A DNA stretch of 64,000 nt, taken from NCBI RefSeq assembly GCF_004322855.1, contig NZ_CP036402.1, positions 3,658,001 to 3,722,000 on the forward strand, read 5' to 3'. The translations under genes were made by a program, and so were the position numbers. The stretch is from Egibacter rhizosphaerae. Lineage in GTDB: Bacteria; Actinomycetota; Nitriliruptoria; Euzebyales; Egibacteraceae. The notes under the pieces are model-generated. The model made no database searches, was not told the origin of the DNA, and saw only the letters and a program-made list of their open reading frames with translations. Below are positions 1 through 7,996 of the stretch, in pieces. Positions within the stretch are counted from its first letter, which is position 1. Every line of letters begins with the position of its first letter.

Positions 1-148
1 CATGGTGGCGCGCCACTGGATCCAGGCGAGGGTGACGTATTGGACAGGGGTCCGAAGTTTATGGGAGAGTGGCGAGGCCGGAACGGTCGGGTGATCGGAG
101 GACGCCCCGGGCGCGCGGTGGCGCCTCGGGAATCCGCATCGAGGGGCG

Positions 149-1396
149 ATGGCGCGGACGGGTGACGAGCAGGAGGCTGCGCAGGAGGCCGCCGGGCCCC
201 GTGACCGGGTTGCCGCCGGGGCCGTCGTGGGCGCGCACACCCTGCAGCACCTCTACCAGCACGGGTTCTACGTCATCCTGCCCGAGGTGTACGCGGCCTT
301 GTCGCTGACCCCGATCGCGGGGGGCGCCATCGAGACGGCGCGTCGCGTGGCCGGCGGCGTCGCGAGCATGGGCGGCGGGTTCGTGCTCGATCGCTTCCAG
401 GACAAGCGCATCCTCGTGCTGTACTTGAGCCTGCTCACGATGGGGCTCGGGTACCTGCTGGTCGGGGTCGCGCCCACGTACGTCGTGATCCTGGTCGCGG
501 TCGCATTGGCCAACGCGGCTGGCTCGATCTGGCACCCGGCCGCGCTCAGCCTGCTGTCGCAGCGCTACCCGCACCGGCGAGGTTTCTGGCTCGCGCTGCA
601 CCGTGCGGCCGGCAGCGTGGGCGACGTTACGGGTCCGCTGCTGGTCGGCGCCCTGCTCACGGTGCTCGTGTGGCAGGGGGTGTTGTACGGGGCGCTGCCC
701 CTGGCCCTCGTCTTCGCGCTCCTGCTGTGGGTCGTGCTCCGCAAAGCACCTCAGTGGCAGGCCACGACGCAGGCACCGACGGGCGAGCGGCGCTCCTTCC
801 GCGAACAGTCCAAGGCGCTCGGGGCGATGCTCCGCGGGCGGAGTCTGCGGCGGTTGCTGCTGGTGGGCGCCTTCAACGGTCTCGGACAGGGCGGCCTGCT
901 CGTCTGGCTCGGGATCTACCTGAGCGAGACCCAGGGCATGGGCAGCGTCGGCATCGGTGTGCATACCGCGTTGCTGACCGGGTTCGGGATCGTAGCCGGC
1001 CCACTCACCGGCATGCTCTCCGACCGCGTGGGCCGCAAGCCGGTGATCGCCGGGGTGCTCGCGGCGAAGTCCCTGATCGCGGTCGGCATGGCGCTCGCCG
1101 GCAGCGGCGTGCTGCTGAGCCTGCTCGTGGCGCTCATGGGCACGGTCATGTTCGGCGCCAACTCGCTCATCCAGGCCGGGGCACTCGACGTCGCCGACGG
1201 CCACGACCTCGAAGGCTCCATGATCGGGCTCCTGTGGGGCGTGAACGCGCTGTTCGCCGGCCTGTCGCCGCTCGTGCTCGGCGTCCTCGTCCAGGGGATC
1301 GGCTTCGCCGTGCTCTTCTGGTACGTCGCCGCGGTCAATGCCCTGGCCACCGTCATGGCGCTCATGCTCCCACGTTTGGAGCGACGGGGTCGCTGA
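149..1396 (+). CDS. MFS transporter
   Basis: This 415-residue protein is an integral membrane transporter of the major facilitator superfamily, likely an exporter; its substrate cannot be read from sequence. It shows about twelve hydrophobic segments in two halves. The cytoplasmic loop signature of the family is visible after the second helix of each half (FVLDRFQDKR in the N-half, GMLSDRVGRKPV in the C-half). The N-terminal stretch HTLQHLYQHGFYVILPE resembles the fosmidomycin-resistance-like branch. An ATG start is preceded by GAGGGG only two bases away, so the start is a little uncertain. It is followed by the Fur-type regulator on the same strand after 113 bases, with no obvious functional link. 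Confidence 0.85.
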   Translation: MARTGDEQEAAQEAAGPRDRVAAGAVVGAHTLQHLYQHGFYVILPEVYAALSLTPIAGGAIETARRVAGGVASMGGGFVLDRFQDKRILVLYLSLLTMGLGYLLVGVAPTYVVILVAVALANAAGSIWHPAALSLLSQRYPHRRGFWLALHRAAGSVGDVTGPLLVGALLTVLVWQGVLYGALPLALVFALLLWVVLRKAPQWQATTQAPTGERRSFREQSKALGAMLRGRSLRRLLLVGAFNGLGQGGLLVWLGIYLSETQGMGSVGIGVHTALLTGFGIVAGPLTGMLSDRVGRKPVIAGVLAAKSLIAVGMALAGSGVLLSLLVALMGTVMFGANSLIQAGALDVADGHDLEGSMIGLLWGVNALFAGLSPLVLGVLVQGIGFAVLFWYVAAVNALATVMALMLPRLERRGR

Positions 1397-1472
1397 AGAC
1401 AGCCAAGGGGCGTCCCGAGGCGGCGGCGCGGACCGGCGGAGGACCGCAGGCTTGGGGGCGGGACCTACTCTC

Positions 1473-1487
1473 TTGACTGGTTCCAGT
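1473..1487 (+). promoter_or_regulatory. Palindromic operator and -35-like element before fur
   Basis: A TTGACT hexamer at 1473-1478 runs into a perfect inverted repeat, ACTGG-TT-CCAGT, at 1476-1487, 23 bases before the regulator's GTG start. FurA-type regulators of actinobacteria that control catalase genes autoregulate through similar TTGACT...TTCCAG elements as I remember them. An autoregulatory operator for the Fur-catalase pair is therefore a reasonable inference. Confidence 0.45.
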
Positions 1488-1509
1488 TTGGGTGTGAGCC
1501 TTCTACGCC

Positions 1510-1971
1510 GTGAGCGACTCTGACGGCCCGGATGTGACCGGGCACCTGCGCGAGGTGGGGCTCCGGGCGACCGCCCCTCGCAGGGCGGTCCTGGAGTGGC
1601 TGGCCGAGCACCCGCATGCGACCGCTGAGCAGGTGGCAGAGGGCGCGCGTCAGCGCCTGGGAGCCATCTCGAAGCAGGGCGTCTACGACGTTCTCGCCGC
1701 TTGCGCCGACGCCGGCCTGGTCCGGCAGATCCGCCCGGCCGGGCATCCTGCCCGGTTCGAGCGGCGCACCGGTGACAATCACCACCACCTCGTGTGCCGC
1801 AGCTGCGGCACCGTCGACGATGTCGACTGCGTCACCGGCGAGGCGCCGTGCGTGACCCCCGAGGACCACCGGGGCTACGAGGTCGACGAGGCCGAAGTGG
1901 TGCTCTGGGGGCTCTGCGCTCACTGCCGTTCCGGTGCCCGGAGCGCTCCGTCCCCGCCGCCCGCTGGCTGA
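1510..1971 (+). CDS. Fur-family (FurA/PerR-like) transcriptional regulator
   Basis: This 153-residue ferric-uptake-regulator family protein has an N-terminal winged helix (residues about 10-80). The dimerization and metal domain carries HHHLVCRSCG and a C-terminal CAHC pair, the usual structural zinc ligands. Translation probably starts at the GTG at 1510. It lies 71 bases upstream of a monofunctional heme catalase on the same strand, and a perfect palindrome sits just before it. By analogy with furA-katG and catR-catA pairs of actinobacteria, it is probably a peroxide- or iron-sensing repressor of the catalase rather than a general iron-uptake regulator. The choice between the two senses cannot be made from sequence. 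Confidence 0.85.
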   Translation: MSDSDGPDVTGHLREVGLRATAPRRAVLEWLAEHPHATAEQVAEGARQRLGAISKQGVYDVLAACADAGLVRQIRPAGHPARFERRTGDNHHHLVCRSCGTVDDVDCVTGEAPCVTPEDHRGYEVDEAEVVLWGLCAHCRSGARSAPSPPPAG

Positions 1972-2042
1972 CCACGCCGCACGGACCGGCCGGGTGGCAC
2001 CCGGGCACCGCCACGCCACGCACCCGATAGAAAGGCCTCATC

Positions 2043-3497
2043 TTGGCCAGCGAGCATCGCCAGCCCACCACCACCGACGCCGGCATTCCGGTCGCCAGCG
2101 ACGAGCACTCGCTCACCGTCGGGCCGGACGGCCCGATCGTGCTCCACGACCACTACCTCATCGAGCAGATGGCCAACTTCAACCGCGAGCGCATCGCGGA
2201 ACGCCAGCCCCACGCCAAGGGCGCCGGCGCGTTCGGCCGCTTCGAGGTCACCGGCGACGTGAGCGAGTACACCAAGGCCGCCGTCTTCCAGCCGGGGACC
2301 AGCACCGAGACGCTGCTGCGCTTCTCCTCGGTCGCCGGCGAGCGCGGCAGCCCCGACACGTGGCGCGACCCGCGCGGCTTCGCGTTGAAGTTCTACACCA
2401 GCGAAGGCAACTACGACATGGTCGGCAACAACACGCCGATCTTCTTCATCCGCGATCCGATGAAGTTCCAGCACTTCATCCGCTCGCAGAAGCGTCGAGC
2501 GGACAGCAACCTGCGCGACCACGACATGCAGTGGGACTTCTGGACGCTCTCCCCGGAGTCGGCACACCAGGTCACCTGGCTGATGGGCGACCGCGGCATC
2601 CCTGCCACCTGGCGGCACATGAACGGCTACTCGAGCCACACCTACATGTGGGTCAACGCCGAGGGGCAGAAGTTCTGGGTGAAGTACCACTTCAAGACCG
2701 ACCAGGGCCTCAAGACGCTCACCCAGGAGGAGGCCGACCGGCTCGCCGGAGAGGACGGGGACTACCACACGCGTGACCTGTTCGACGCCATCGACGGCGG
2801 CGACTACCCCAGCTGGACCCTCTACGTGCAGGTGATGCCCTTCGATGAGGCCGCGACCTACCGGTTCAACCCCTTCGACCTGACCAAGGTGTGGCCGCAC
2901 GGCGACTACCCGTTGATCGAGGTGGGTCGTCTGACCCTCGACCGCAACCCGACCGACTTCCACACCGAGATCGAGCAGGCCGCGTTCGAGCCGAACAACC
3001 TCGTGCCCGGCATCGGCCCGAGCCCGGACAAGATGCTCCTGGCGCGGATCTTCTCCTACGCCGACGCGCATCGGGCGCGCATCGGGGTCAACTACAAGCA
3101 GATCCCGGTGAACTCGGCGCAGAGTCCCGTGCACAGCTACAGCAAGGACGGGGCGATGCGGGTCGAGAAGGTCTCGGATCCGGTCTACGCGCCCAACAGC
3201 AAGGGCGGCCCACAGGCCGACGGGGTCGGCTACCCCGACGACGCGTCGTGGCACACGCAGGGCGAGATGGTGCACCACGCGTACACGCCGCGCCGCGACG
3301 ACGACGACTTCGTGCAGGCCGGCACGCTGGTGCGCGAGGTCATGGACGACGCTCAGCGGGACCGGCTGGTCAGCAACGTGGTCGGCCACCTCTCCGACGG
3401 AGTGAGCGATCCGGTGCTCCAGCGCGCGATCGAGTACTGGCGCAACGTCGACAAGGATGTCGGAGATCGGATCGCCCGGGGCGTGAACGGGGGCTGA
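2043..3497 (+). CDS. katA: Monofunctional heme catalase
   Basis: Catalase decomposing hydrogen peroxide to water and oxygen, 484 residues, the length of a small-subunit clade catalase. The catalytic His is about residue 57 ([13 protein letters not shown]), the distal Asn about residue 130 (VGNNTPIFF), and the proximal heme-ligand Tyr about residue 339 ([10 protein letters not shown]). The start is a TTG preceded by GAAAGG. It follows the Fur-type regulator closely on the same strand and is presumably under its control as part of a peroxide-stress response. A GC-rich hairpin follows the stop codon. No catalase-peroxidase features are present, so it differs from mycobacterial KatG. Confidence 0.95.
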   Translation: MASEHRQPTTTDAGIPVASDEHSLTVGPDGPIVLHDHYLIEQMANFNRERIAERQPHAKGAGAFGRFEVTGDVSEYTKAAVFQPGTSTETLLRFSSVAGERGSPDTWRDPRGFALKFYTSEGNYDMVGNNTPIFFIRDPMKFQHFIRSQKRRADSNLRDHDMQWDFWTLSPESAHQVTWLMGDRGIPATWRHMNGYSSHTYMWVNAEGQKFWVKYHFKTDQGLKTLTQEEADRLAGEDGDYHTRDLFDAIDGGDYPSWTLYVQVMPFDEAATYRFNPFDLTKVWPHGDYPLIEVGRLTLDRNPTDFHTEIEQAAFEPNNLVPGIGPSPDKMLLARIFSYADAHRARIGVNYKQIPVNSAQSPVHSYSKDGAMRVEKVSDPVYAPNSKGGPQADGVGYPDDASWHTQGEMVHHAYTPRRDDDDFVQAGTLVREVMDDAQRDRLVSNVVGHLSDGVSDPVLQRAIEYWRNVDKDVGDRIARGVNGG

Positions 3498-3514
3498 GGC
3501 CGAACAGCGACCGG

Positions 3515-3534
3515 GGCGACCCGATGCGGTCGCC
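3515..3534 (+). terminator. Hairpin after catalase
   Basis: A perfect 7-bp stem, GGCGACC/GGTCGCC with a six-base loop, starts 17 bases after the catalase stop. No T-run follows, as is common in very GC-rich genomes, so terminator function is inferred from position. Confidence 0.45.
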
Positions 3535-3623
3535 TCGGTCGTCCTGAGCCGGTGCGCGGCGCCGCGGTCTCGCGCTCGGGGCTGCGTGTCCTCGCGCTTC
3601 GGCGCGGCACGTGAGCTAGTCCG

Positions 3624-4874
3624 TCAGCGCTGCCCGCCGCCGGCGAGCGGTCGGCGCCGCCGTGGCGCGGGCACGAGGGACGCGGCCCGCACGGCCCCGG
3701 CGATGGCGTGCCCCAGCCACCGGGACGCACCCCGACGGGGGAGTGCGGCGAGCCGGTCGGCGACGCCCGGGAGTTTGCCGTGGTTGCCGACTTGGACCGC
3801 GCGGGCGACGTACAGGGCCGCGAGCTGGTGGGTGTCCAGCGCGCTGTGACCGGTCCGGGCCAACGGGACCAGGGCGGCGTCGGGCGCGCGCTCGACGATG
3901 CTCTCCGCGATCGGTCGTGGCGTGCGTAGATCCCGGTCACCCGAGACCACGGCCATGGGCCACCGGGCCTCGGGGAGGTGGTGGGCGAGGTCGAAGGGCT
4001 CGCCGGCGAACGGTGGATAGCGGTCGGCGACCGCGCCGAACGCCAGGTTCAGGTCGAGCACGCCGCCGTCGGGCGATGGGGCGTACGCGAGCTCGCGGAA
4101 GGCGATGGTGCCGACCAGGTCGAACTCCATCACGTAGCGGTGCACCTCGCTCACCTCGCGGCTGCCGAGTGCGGCCAGACGCTCCCAGATGCGCTGTCCG
4201 CGCCCCGCGAGACGCAGCCGGAGCAGCCGGGTCAGGTTGTTCGCACCGGCGAACTCGTAGACCGGCTGCACCACGTCGGTGGCCGAGGACCGATCGACCG
4301 CGCCCGTATCGACCGCGGCTCGCAGCAGCGCCGCCACCTCGGCCGTGTCCGGGTGCTCGCCCTCCCACAAGAGGCGTCGCAAGTGCGCCCGCGTGACCGC
4401 GTGGTCGCTGGTTGACACCTTCGGTGAATCCAGCACCGTCCCCGCCACGCGGTCCGCATGGCGCACCCCGAACACCTGCGCCAGGTAGCTGCCGTAGGAG
4501 GTGCCGTACACGACCGCACGCTGGACGCCGCACGCGTCGAGCACCGCGGCGAGGTCGTCGGCGGCCTGCGTGATCGTGAGCGCCTCAGAGGGCAGGTCGG
4601 CCCCCTGTACGTCGTGCCGCGAGAACCCCACGCCGCGGTGCTCGACCATGATCACGTCGAGTCCGCGCTTCGCTGCTTCTCGGCGAAGGCGGTGGTACGG
4701 GAGGACCGAGGCCAGCCCCGGGCCACCGGGGACCAGCAGGATCGGCACGTCACTCTCGGGGCCGTCTCGAACGTAGGCCAGGTCGAAGGTCTCCCCCCTG
4801 CCTGGCGCCAGCGACCGGGCGACGGAGCGGACGTCGAGCTTGGCGCTCAGGCGTTCGACAGCATCGGTCCGCAT
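3624..4874 (-). CDS. Alpha/beta-hydrolase (proline-iminopeptidase-like)
   Basis: This 416-residue hydrolase has the alpha/beta fold. The oxyanion-hole loop VPGGPG is near residue 48 and the nucleophile elbow YGTSYGS gives the catalytic Ser. The acid lies in SGDRD and the catalytic His in TGHSALD. A cap region lies between the Ser and the Asp. The layout matches prolyl-aminopeptidase and tripeptidyl-aminopeptidase relatives, but the substrate is not determinable. There is no signal peptide. An ATG start has AGGAGG upstream. It begins 21 bases after the CWB2-phosphatase gene on the same strand, so the two are probably co-transcribed. The arginine-rich C-terminal tail is unremarkable for this genome. 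Confidence 0.85.
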   Translation of the reverse strand: MRTDAVERLSAKLDVRSVARSLAPGRGETFDLAYVRDGPESDVPILLVPGGPGLASVLPYHRLRREAAKRGLDVIMVEHRGVGFSRHDVQGADLPSEALTITQAADDLAAVLDACGVQRAVVYGTSYGSYLAQVFGVRHADRVAGTVLDSPKVSTSDHAVTRAHLRRLLWEGEHPDTAEVAALLRAAVDTGAVDRSSATDVVQPVYEFAGANNLTRLLRLRLAGRGQRIWERLAALGSREVSEVHRYVMEFDLVGTIAFRELAYAPSPDGGVLDLNLAFGAVADRYPPFAGEPFDLAHHLPEARWPMAVVSGDRDLRTPRPIAESIVERAPDAALVPLARTGHSALDTHQLAALYVARAVQVGNHGKLPGVADRLAALPRRGASRWLGHAIAGAVRAASLVPAPRRRRPLAGGGQR

Positions 4875-4895
4875 CGCGCCTCCTGGCGGCCCGGC

Positions 4896-6968
4896 TCAGC
4901 CGCAGCTGCCGAATCCGGCGTCCGTGAACTCGCCCGCCTCGAGCTGTGGGTCGTCAACGGCCGCGAACTCCCACTGGTAGCCCACGTCGTGCAGGTCGAG
5001 CTCGAGCACGCCGAAGTGCGCGTCGGTTCCGGTCACCTGCAGGTGATGACGCTGCTCGGCGAAGGGATGGAGGTTGACTCCGCCCGTGCCGACGACGAAC
5101 ACGCGCATCCCGTCGTCGACATCGACGCCGCCGCTCGCATCGGCGCGCCGCATCCGCTCGTACTTGTGGGCGTGGGCGGTGAGGAGCACGTCGACCCCCG
5201 CGTCCTCCATCTCTTCGAGGAGTGGGCGCACGTACGGATCATCGCCGTGACGAGGGCTTGAGCTGAAGGCGGTGTGGTGCATGAACGCGAGCGTGCACGG
5301 CTGGTCGCTGGCCTCCAATCGCTCGCGCAGCCACCGGGCCTGCTCCCCGTCCGGTTCGCAGTCCACGCCCGAGCGGCAGTTCGAATCGATCGCCAGCACC
5401 TGCCAGTAACCGAGTTCGCGCTCGTAGTAGCCCGCGAACGGTTCCCCGATGTCGTGGCCTTCGAAGTACTCGAAGTAGCCTCGCGCGCCGCTCGATTGGC
5501 CCTCGCTGTCCCGGTAGTACTCGTGGTTGCCCGGCACCGGCAGCGTCCGTTCCCGGAACTCGCCCCACGTCGGGTCGTAGGACGCCTGCAAGTTCTCGAT
5601 GGTCGCGTCGTTGTACTGCAGGTCGCCCAGCGCGAACACCCAGTCGGCGCCCGCGGCGAGCTCGGCGGTGTCGGCGTGTCGGCACTCCTCCACCGGATCC
5701 CAGTCCCACTCGGGGTCGCAGGCGATGTCGCCGGCGGCCGTCGTGCGGATCACGTCGCCTTCGCCAGCGCGAGCGAGCGCCTCGACGTCGCGGGCAGCGA
5801 CCTCGCCGACGGCCCCCGTGCCGCCGACCACGGTGGCCGAGCTCACGCCGGCGTCGGTCAGCCAGCGCGCGGAGGGGGCCGCGAGGTCCCAGTCACGCCC
5901 GTCGGTCAGGAGCAGCGGTCCACCGCGCTGCGCGGCGGCCGGGCCAGCCGCGAGCGCGTCCGGCCAATCGCGACCGGACACCACCCAGGGGTGTCCGCCG
6001 TCCAGACCGGCATCGACGCTGCGCTCGGCGATCGCAGCCGAGGTCTCCCACCGGTCGGTGCCGGCGACGCGGGTCACGGCGCCCACGATCCGCTCGAGCT
6101 CGTCGGCGACGCTCCCACTGACCGCGCTGGACCCGCCGATGATGACGAGCTCGTCGACGTCCATGGCCGACAGCGCGTCGACGGTGACCGACGGAAGCCG
6201 GTCGTGACGGGTCAGCAGGACGGGCTCCCGCTCGCTCGCCGCGAGTCCCGCGGTGGCGGTCGCGTCCGGCCAGCCGCGCTGCGGATCGGCGTGTTGGCCT
6301 TCCACCACGTACGCGCGTCCCGGCGACCCCCCGACGGCGTTCGCAACACGCTCGGCGACCTGCGCGGCGGTGTCGAACCGGTCCGCGCCTCGGACCCGAT
6401 CCACGTCGATGCCGCGATCGTCCAGTGTCGTTTCGACAGCGGCGGGTACGGCCTGCTCGCCGCCGAGCACGGTGACCCGATCGGGGGAGAGGCGGTCGAG
6501 CTCCTCGCTCACCGTTGGTTCGAGGTCATCGCCCCGGGTCAGCAGCACGGGCCCGCCGGCAGCGCCCGCCAGCGCCGAGCCGGCCAGGGCGTCCGGGTAC
6601 TGCGTGCCGGTGGCCAGCACCGCGTGGTCGGCGCCGTCGGTGAACGTGGCCCCCGAGACCGCCACAGCGGTGTGCACCCGGTCGGGACCGGCGAGCCGCT
6701 CCACGCGTGGGTCGTGCGCCCATCGTGGTCCCACCTCCCCCGGTTCCTCGGGCTCGGTCGAGGCCACGGAGCTCGCCGGCGCAGGGGGAGCCGGTGGCTC
6801 GGCCGAGGCGTCGGGTGGCAGGATGACGGCGAGCAGGGCAACCGTGAGCGCGAGCGTGGTGACCGTGGCCGCCCCGTGCACCCAGGAGGCCGCGACCCCT
6901 CGACGGGCTCGCGGCGATCGGGGGCGGTGGGGGAGCCCGGTGATTGGTCGTTGCGATGGGAGGCGCAA
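4896..6968 (-). CDS. Secreted CWB2-repeat protein with calcineurin-like phosphoesterase domain
   Basis: A 690-residue exported fusion protein. An arginine-rich N-terminus and a hydrophobic segment (residues about 33-53) form a signal peptide or anchor. Three cell-wall-binding-2 repeats follow (about 85-400), each with an RLAGxDRxxTA-type opening and a vxxxGGxxAV close. The C-terminal half is a metallophosphoesterase with the metal-binding blocks GDI, GDLQYN, GNHE, MHHTAF and TAHAHKYER. CWB2 repeats tether proteins to wall polymers in Gram-positive bacteria, so this is likely a surface phosphatase or nucleotidase. The TTG start is uncertain and a downstream GTG is possible. It lies between a GntR regulator and a hydrolase on the same strand. 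Confidence 0.85.
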   Translation of the reverse strand: MRLPSQRPITGLPHRPRSPRARRGVAASWVHGAATVTTLALTVALLAVILPPDASAEPPAPPAPASSVASTEPEEPGEVGPRWAHDPRVERLAGPDRVHTAVAVSGATFTDGADHAVLATGTQYPDALAGSALAGAAGGPVLLTRGDDLEPTVSEELDRLSPDRVTVLGGEQAVPAAVETTLDDRGIDVDRVRGADRFDTAAQVAERVANAVGGSPGRAYVVEGQHADPQRGWPDATATAGLAASEREPVLLTRHDRLPSVTVDALSAMDVDELVIIGGSSAVSGSVADELERIVGAVTRVAGTDRWETSAAIAERSVDAGLDGGHPWVVSGRDWPDALAAGPAAAQRGGPLLLTDGRDWDLAAPSARWLTDAGVSSATVVGGTGAVGEVAARDVEALARAGEGDVIRTTAAGDIACDPEWDWDPVEECRHADTAELAAGADWVFALGDLQYNDATIENLQASYDPTWGEFRERTLPVPGNHEYYRDSEGQSSGARGYFEYFEGHDIGEPFAGYYERELGYWQVLAIDSNCRSGVDCEPDGEQARWLRERLEASDQPCTLAFMHHTAFSSSPRHGDDPYVRPLLEEMEDAGVDVLLTAHAHKYERMRRADASGGVDVDDGMRVFVVGTGGVNLHPFAEQRHHLQVTGTDAHFGVLELDLHDVGYQWEFAAVDDPQLEAGEFTDAGFGSCG

Positions 6969-7061
6969 GGAAGCGACAGCCTAGGTGCTCGCGGGCACCG
7001 GCGGTCGGTCCTGCGCCTGTCCGACGGTCGTAGTCGGTGGACGATCGGCTTGGCGGGGTGC

Positions 7062-7841
7062 TCAGGTCTCGGAGGTGGACGTGGTGGCGCGCAGGGCCTG
7101 GTTGCCGGCATCCCCCCAATCGGCCACGAAGGCGTAACGGTCCCCGCGGATGATCGTCCGGCGGTACTCGATCACACGCTCGGGGGTGCGGCCGATCCGG
7201 GTCACCGACATGGCGGGCGTCGTCCCCCGCACGCCCAGCTCGGCCGCATCGGTCGCCGAGGGCAGGGTCGGCTCGATGCGCTCGCTGCCCCCGGTCGGCA
7301 CCGTCCCGCAGCGCTCGCGCAGCTCGTCGTACAGCGCCGTCCGGGAGAAATCGGCCTCCAGGAGGGGGGTCGCGATCGATGCCGGTAGCCACACCCGATC
7401 GACGGCCAGCGGCTCCTCGCCGGCCAACCGCAGGCGCGACAAGAACACGAGGTCACTCTGGGCCGGTTCCCCCAGCCGGGCAGCGGCCTCCGCGTCGGTC
7501 ACGAGCTCCAGCGCGCGCACGATGCTGCGCTGGGACAGACCTTGCGCCTCCACACTCCGGAAGAGGCTGTACAGCGCCCCGAGCGGCTGCTCCAGCGCGT
7601 CGGGATTCACGAAGGAGCCCCGACCGCGAGCGCGGGTCAAGACCCCGTCGGCCCGCAGCCTGCGGACGGCCTCCCGCGCCGTGTGTCGGCTGACGTCGTA
7701 CTGCTGGACCAGTTCGCGGTCGGTGGGGAAGCGCTCGCTGAACTCCCCGTTCGCGAGGCGCCGGCGCAGGTCGGCCTCCACTTGCACCCACAGGGGTGTC
7801 ACGCTGTCGCGGTCGATCGGCATGGGTGACGTGGTCGCCAT
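7062..7841 (-). CDS. GntR-family regulator (HutC/UTRA type)
   Basis: A 259-residue transcription factor with an N-terminal GntR winged helix (residues about 15-80). The recognition region is PTDRELVQQYDVSRHTAREA and the wing is RARGRGSFV. A C-terminal UTRA ligand-binding domain (about 100-250) is the HutC-subfamily effector fold, which usually binds small sugars or amino-acid derivatives. The ATG at 7841 was preferred over an upstream start because the conserved region begins soon after it. The gene lies 93 bases upstream of the CWB2-phosphatase gene on the same strand and diverges from the GGDEF-EAL gene. Which of these it controls is unknown. Confidence 0.87.
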   Translation of the reverse strand: MATTSPMPIDRDSVTPLWVQVEADLRRRLANGEFSERFPTDRELVQQYDVSRHTAREAVRRLRADGVLTRARGRGSFVNPDALEQPLGALYSLFRSVEAQGLSQRSIVRALELVTDAEAAARLGEPAQSDLVFLSRLRLAGEEPLAVDRVWLPASIATPLLEADFSRTALYDELRERCGTVPTGGSERIEPTLPSATDAAELGVRGTTPAMSVTRIGRTPERVIEYRRTIIRGDRYAFVADWGDAGNQALRATTSTSET

Positions 7842-7983
7842 GCCGCAAGCCTGCAGCGCGGGCGGAGGTCCGGTCAAACACGGCGTCCGGATGCCGCCCC
7901 GGGGCAGTGTTGCTGCCGGCGGGCACGGCACCCGTGGCACGGAGGCACACCCGCCCGGGCACTCGGGGTGGTAACCGCGGCGC

Positions 7984-7989
7984 TACAGT
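7984..7989 (+). promoter_or_regulatory. -10 hexamer TACAGT placed for a leaderless mRNA
   Basis: TACAGT ends seven bases before the ATG at 7997, the spacing expected when transcription starts at the start codon itself. No Shine-Dalgarno sequence precedes that ATG. Confidence 0.45.
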
Positions 7990-7996
7990 GAGCAAC

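Noticed and set aside
59-1204. A 381-codon minus-strand frame over the first MFS gene
   Set aside because: Gln/His/Arg-rich antisense composition with no recognisable domain; the plus-strand transporter accounts for the region.
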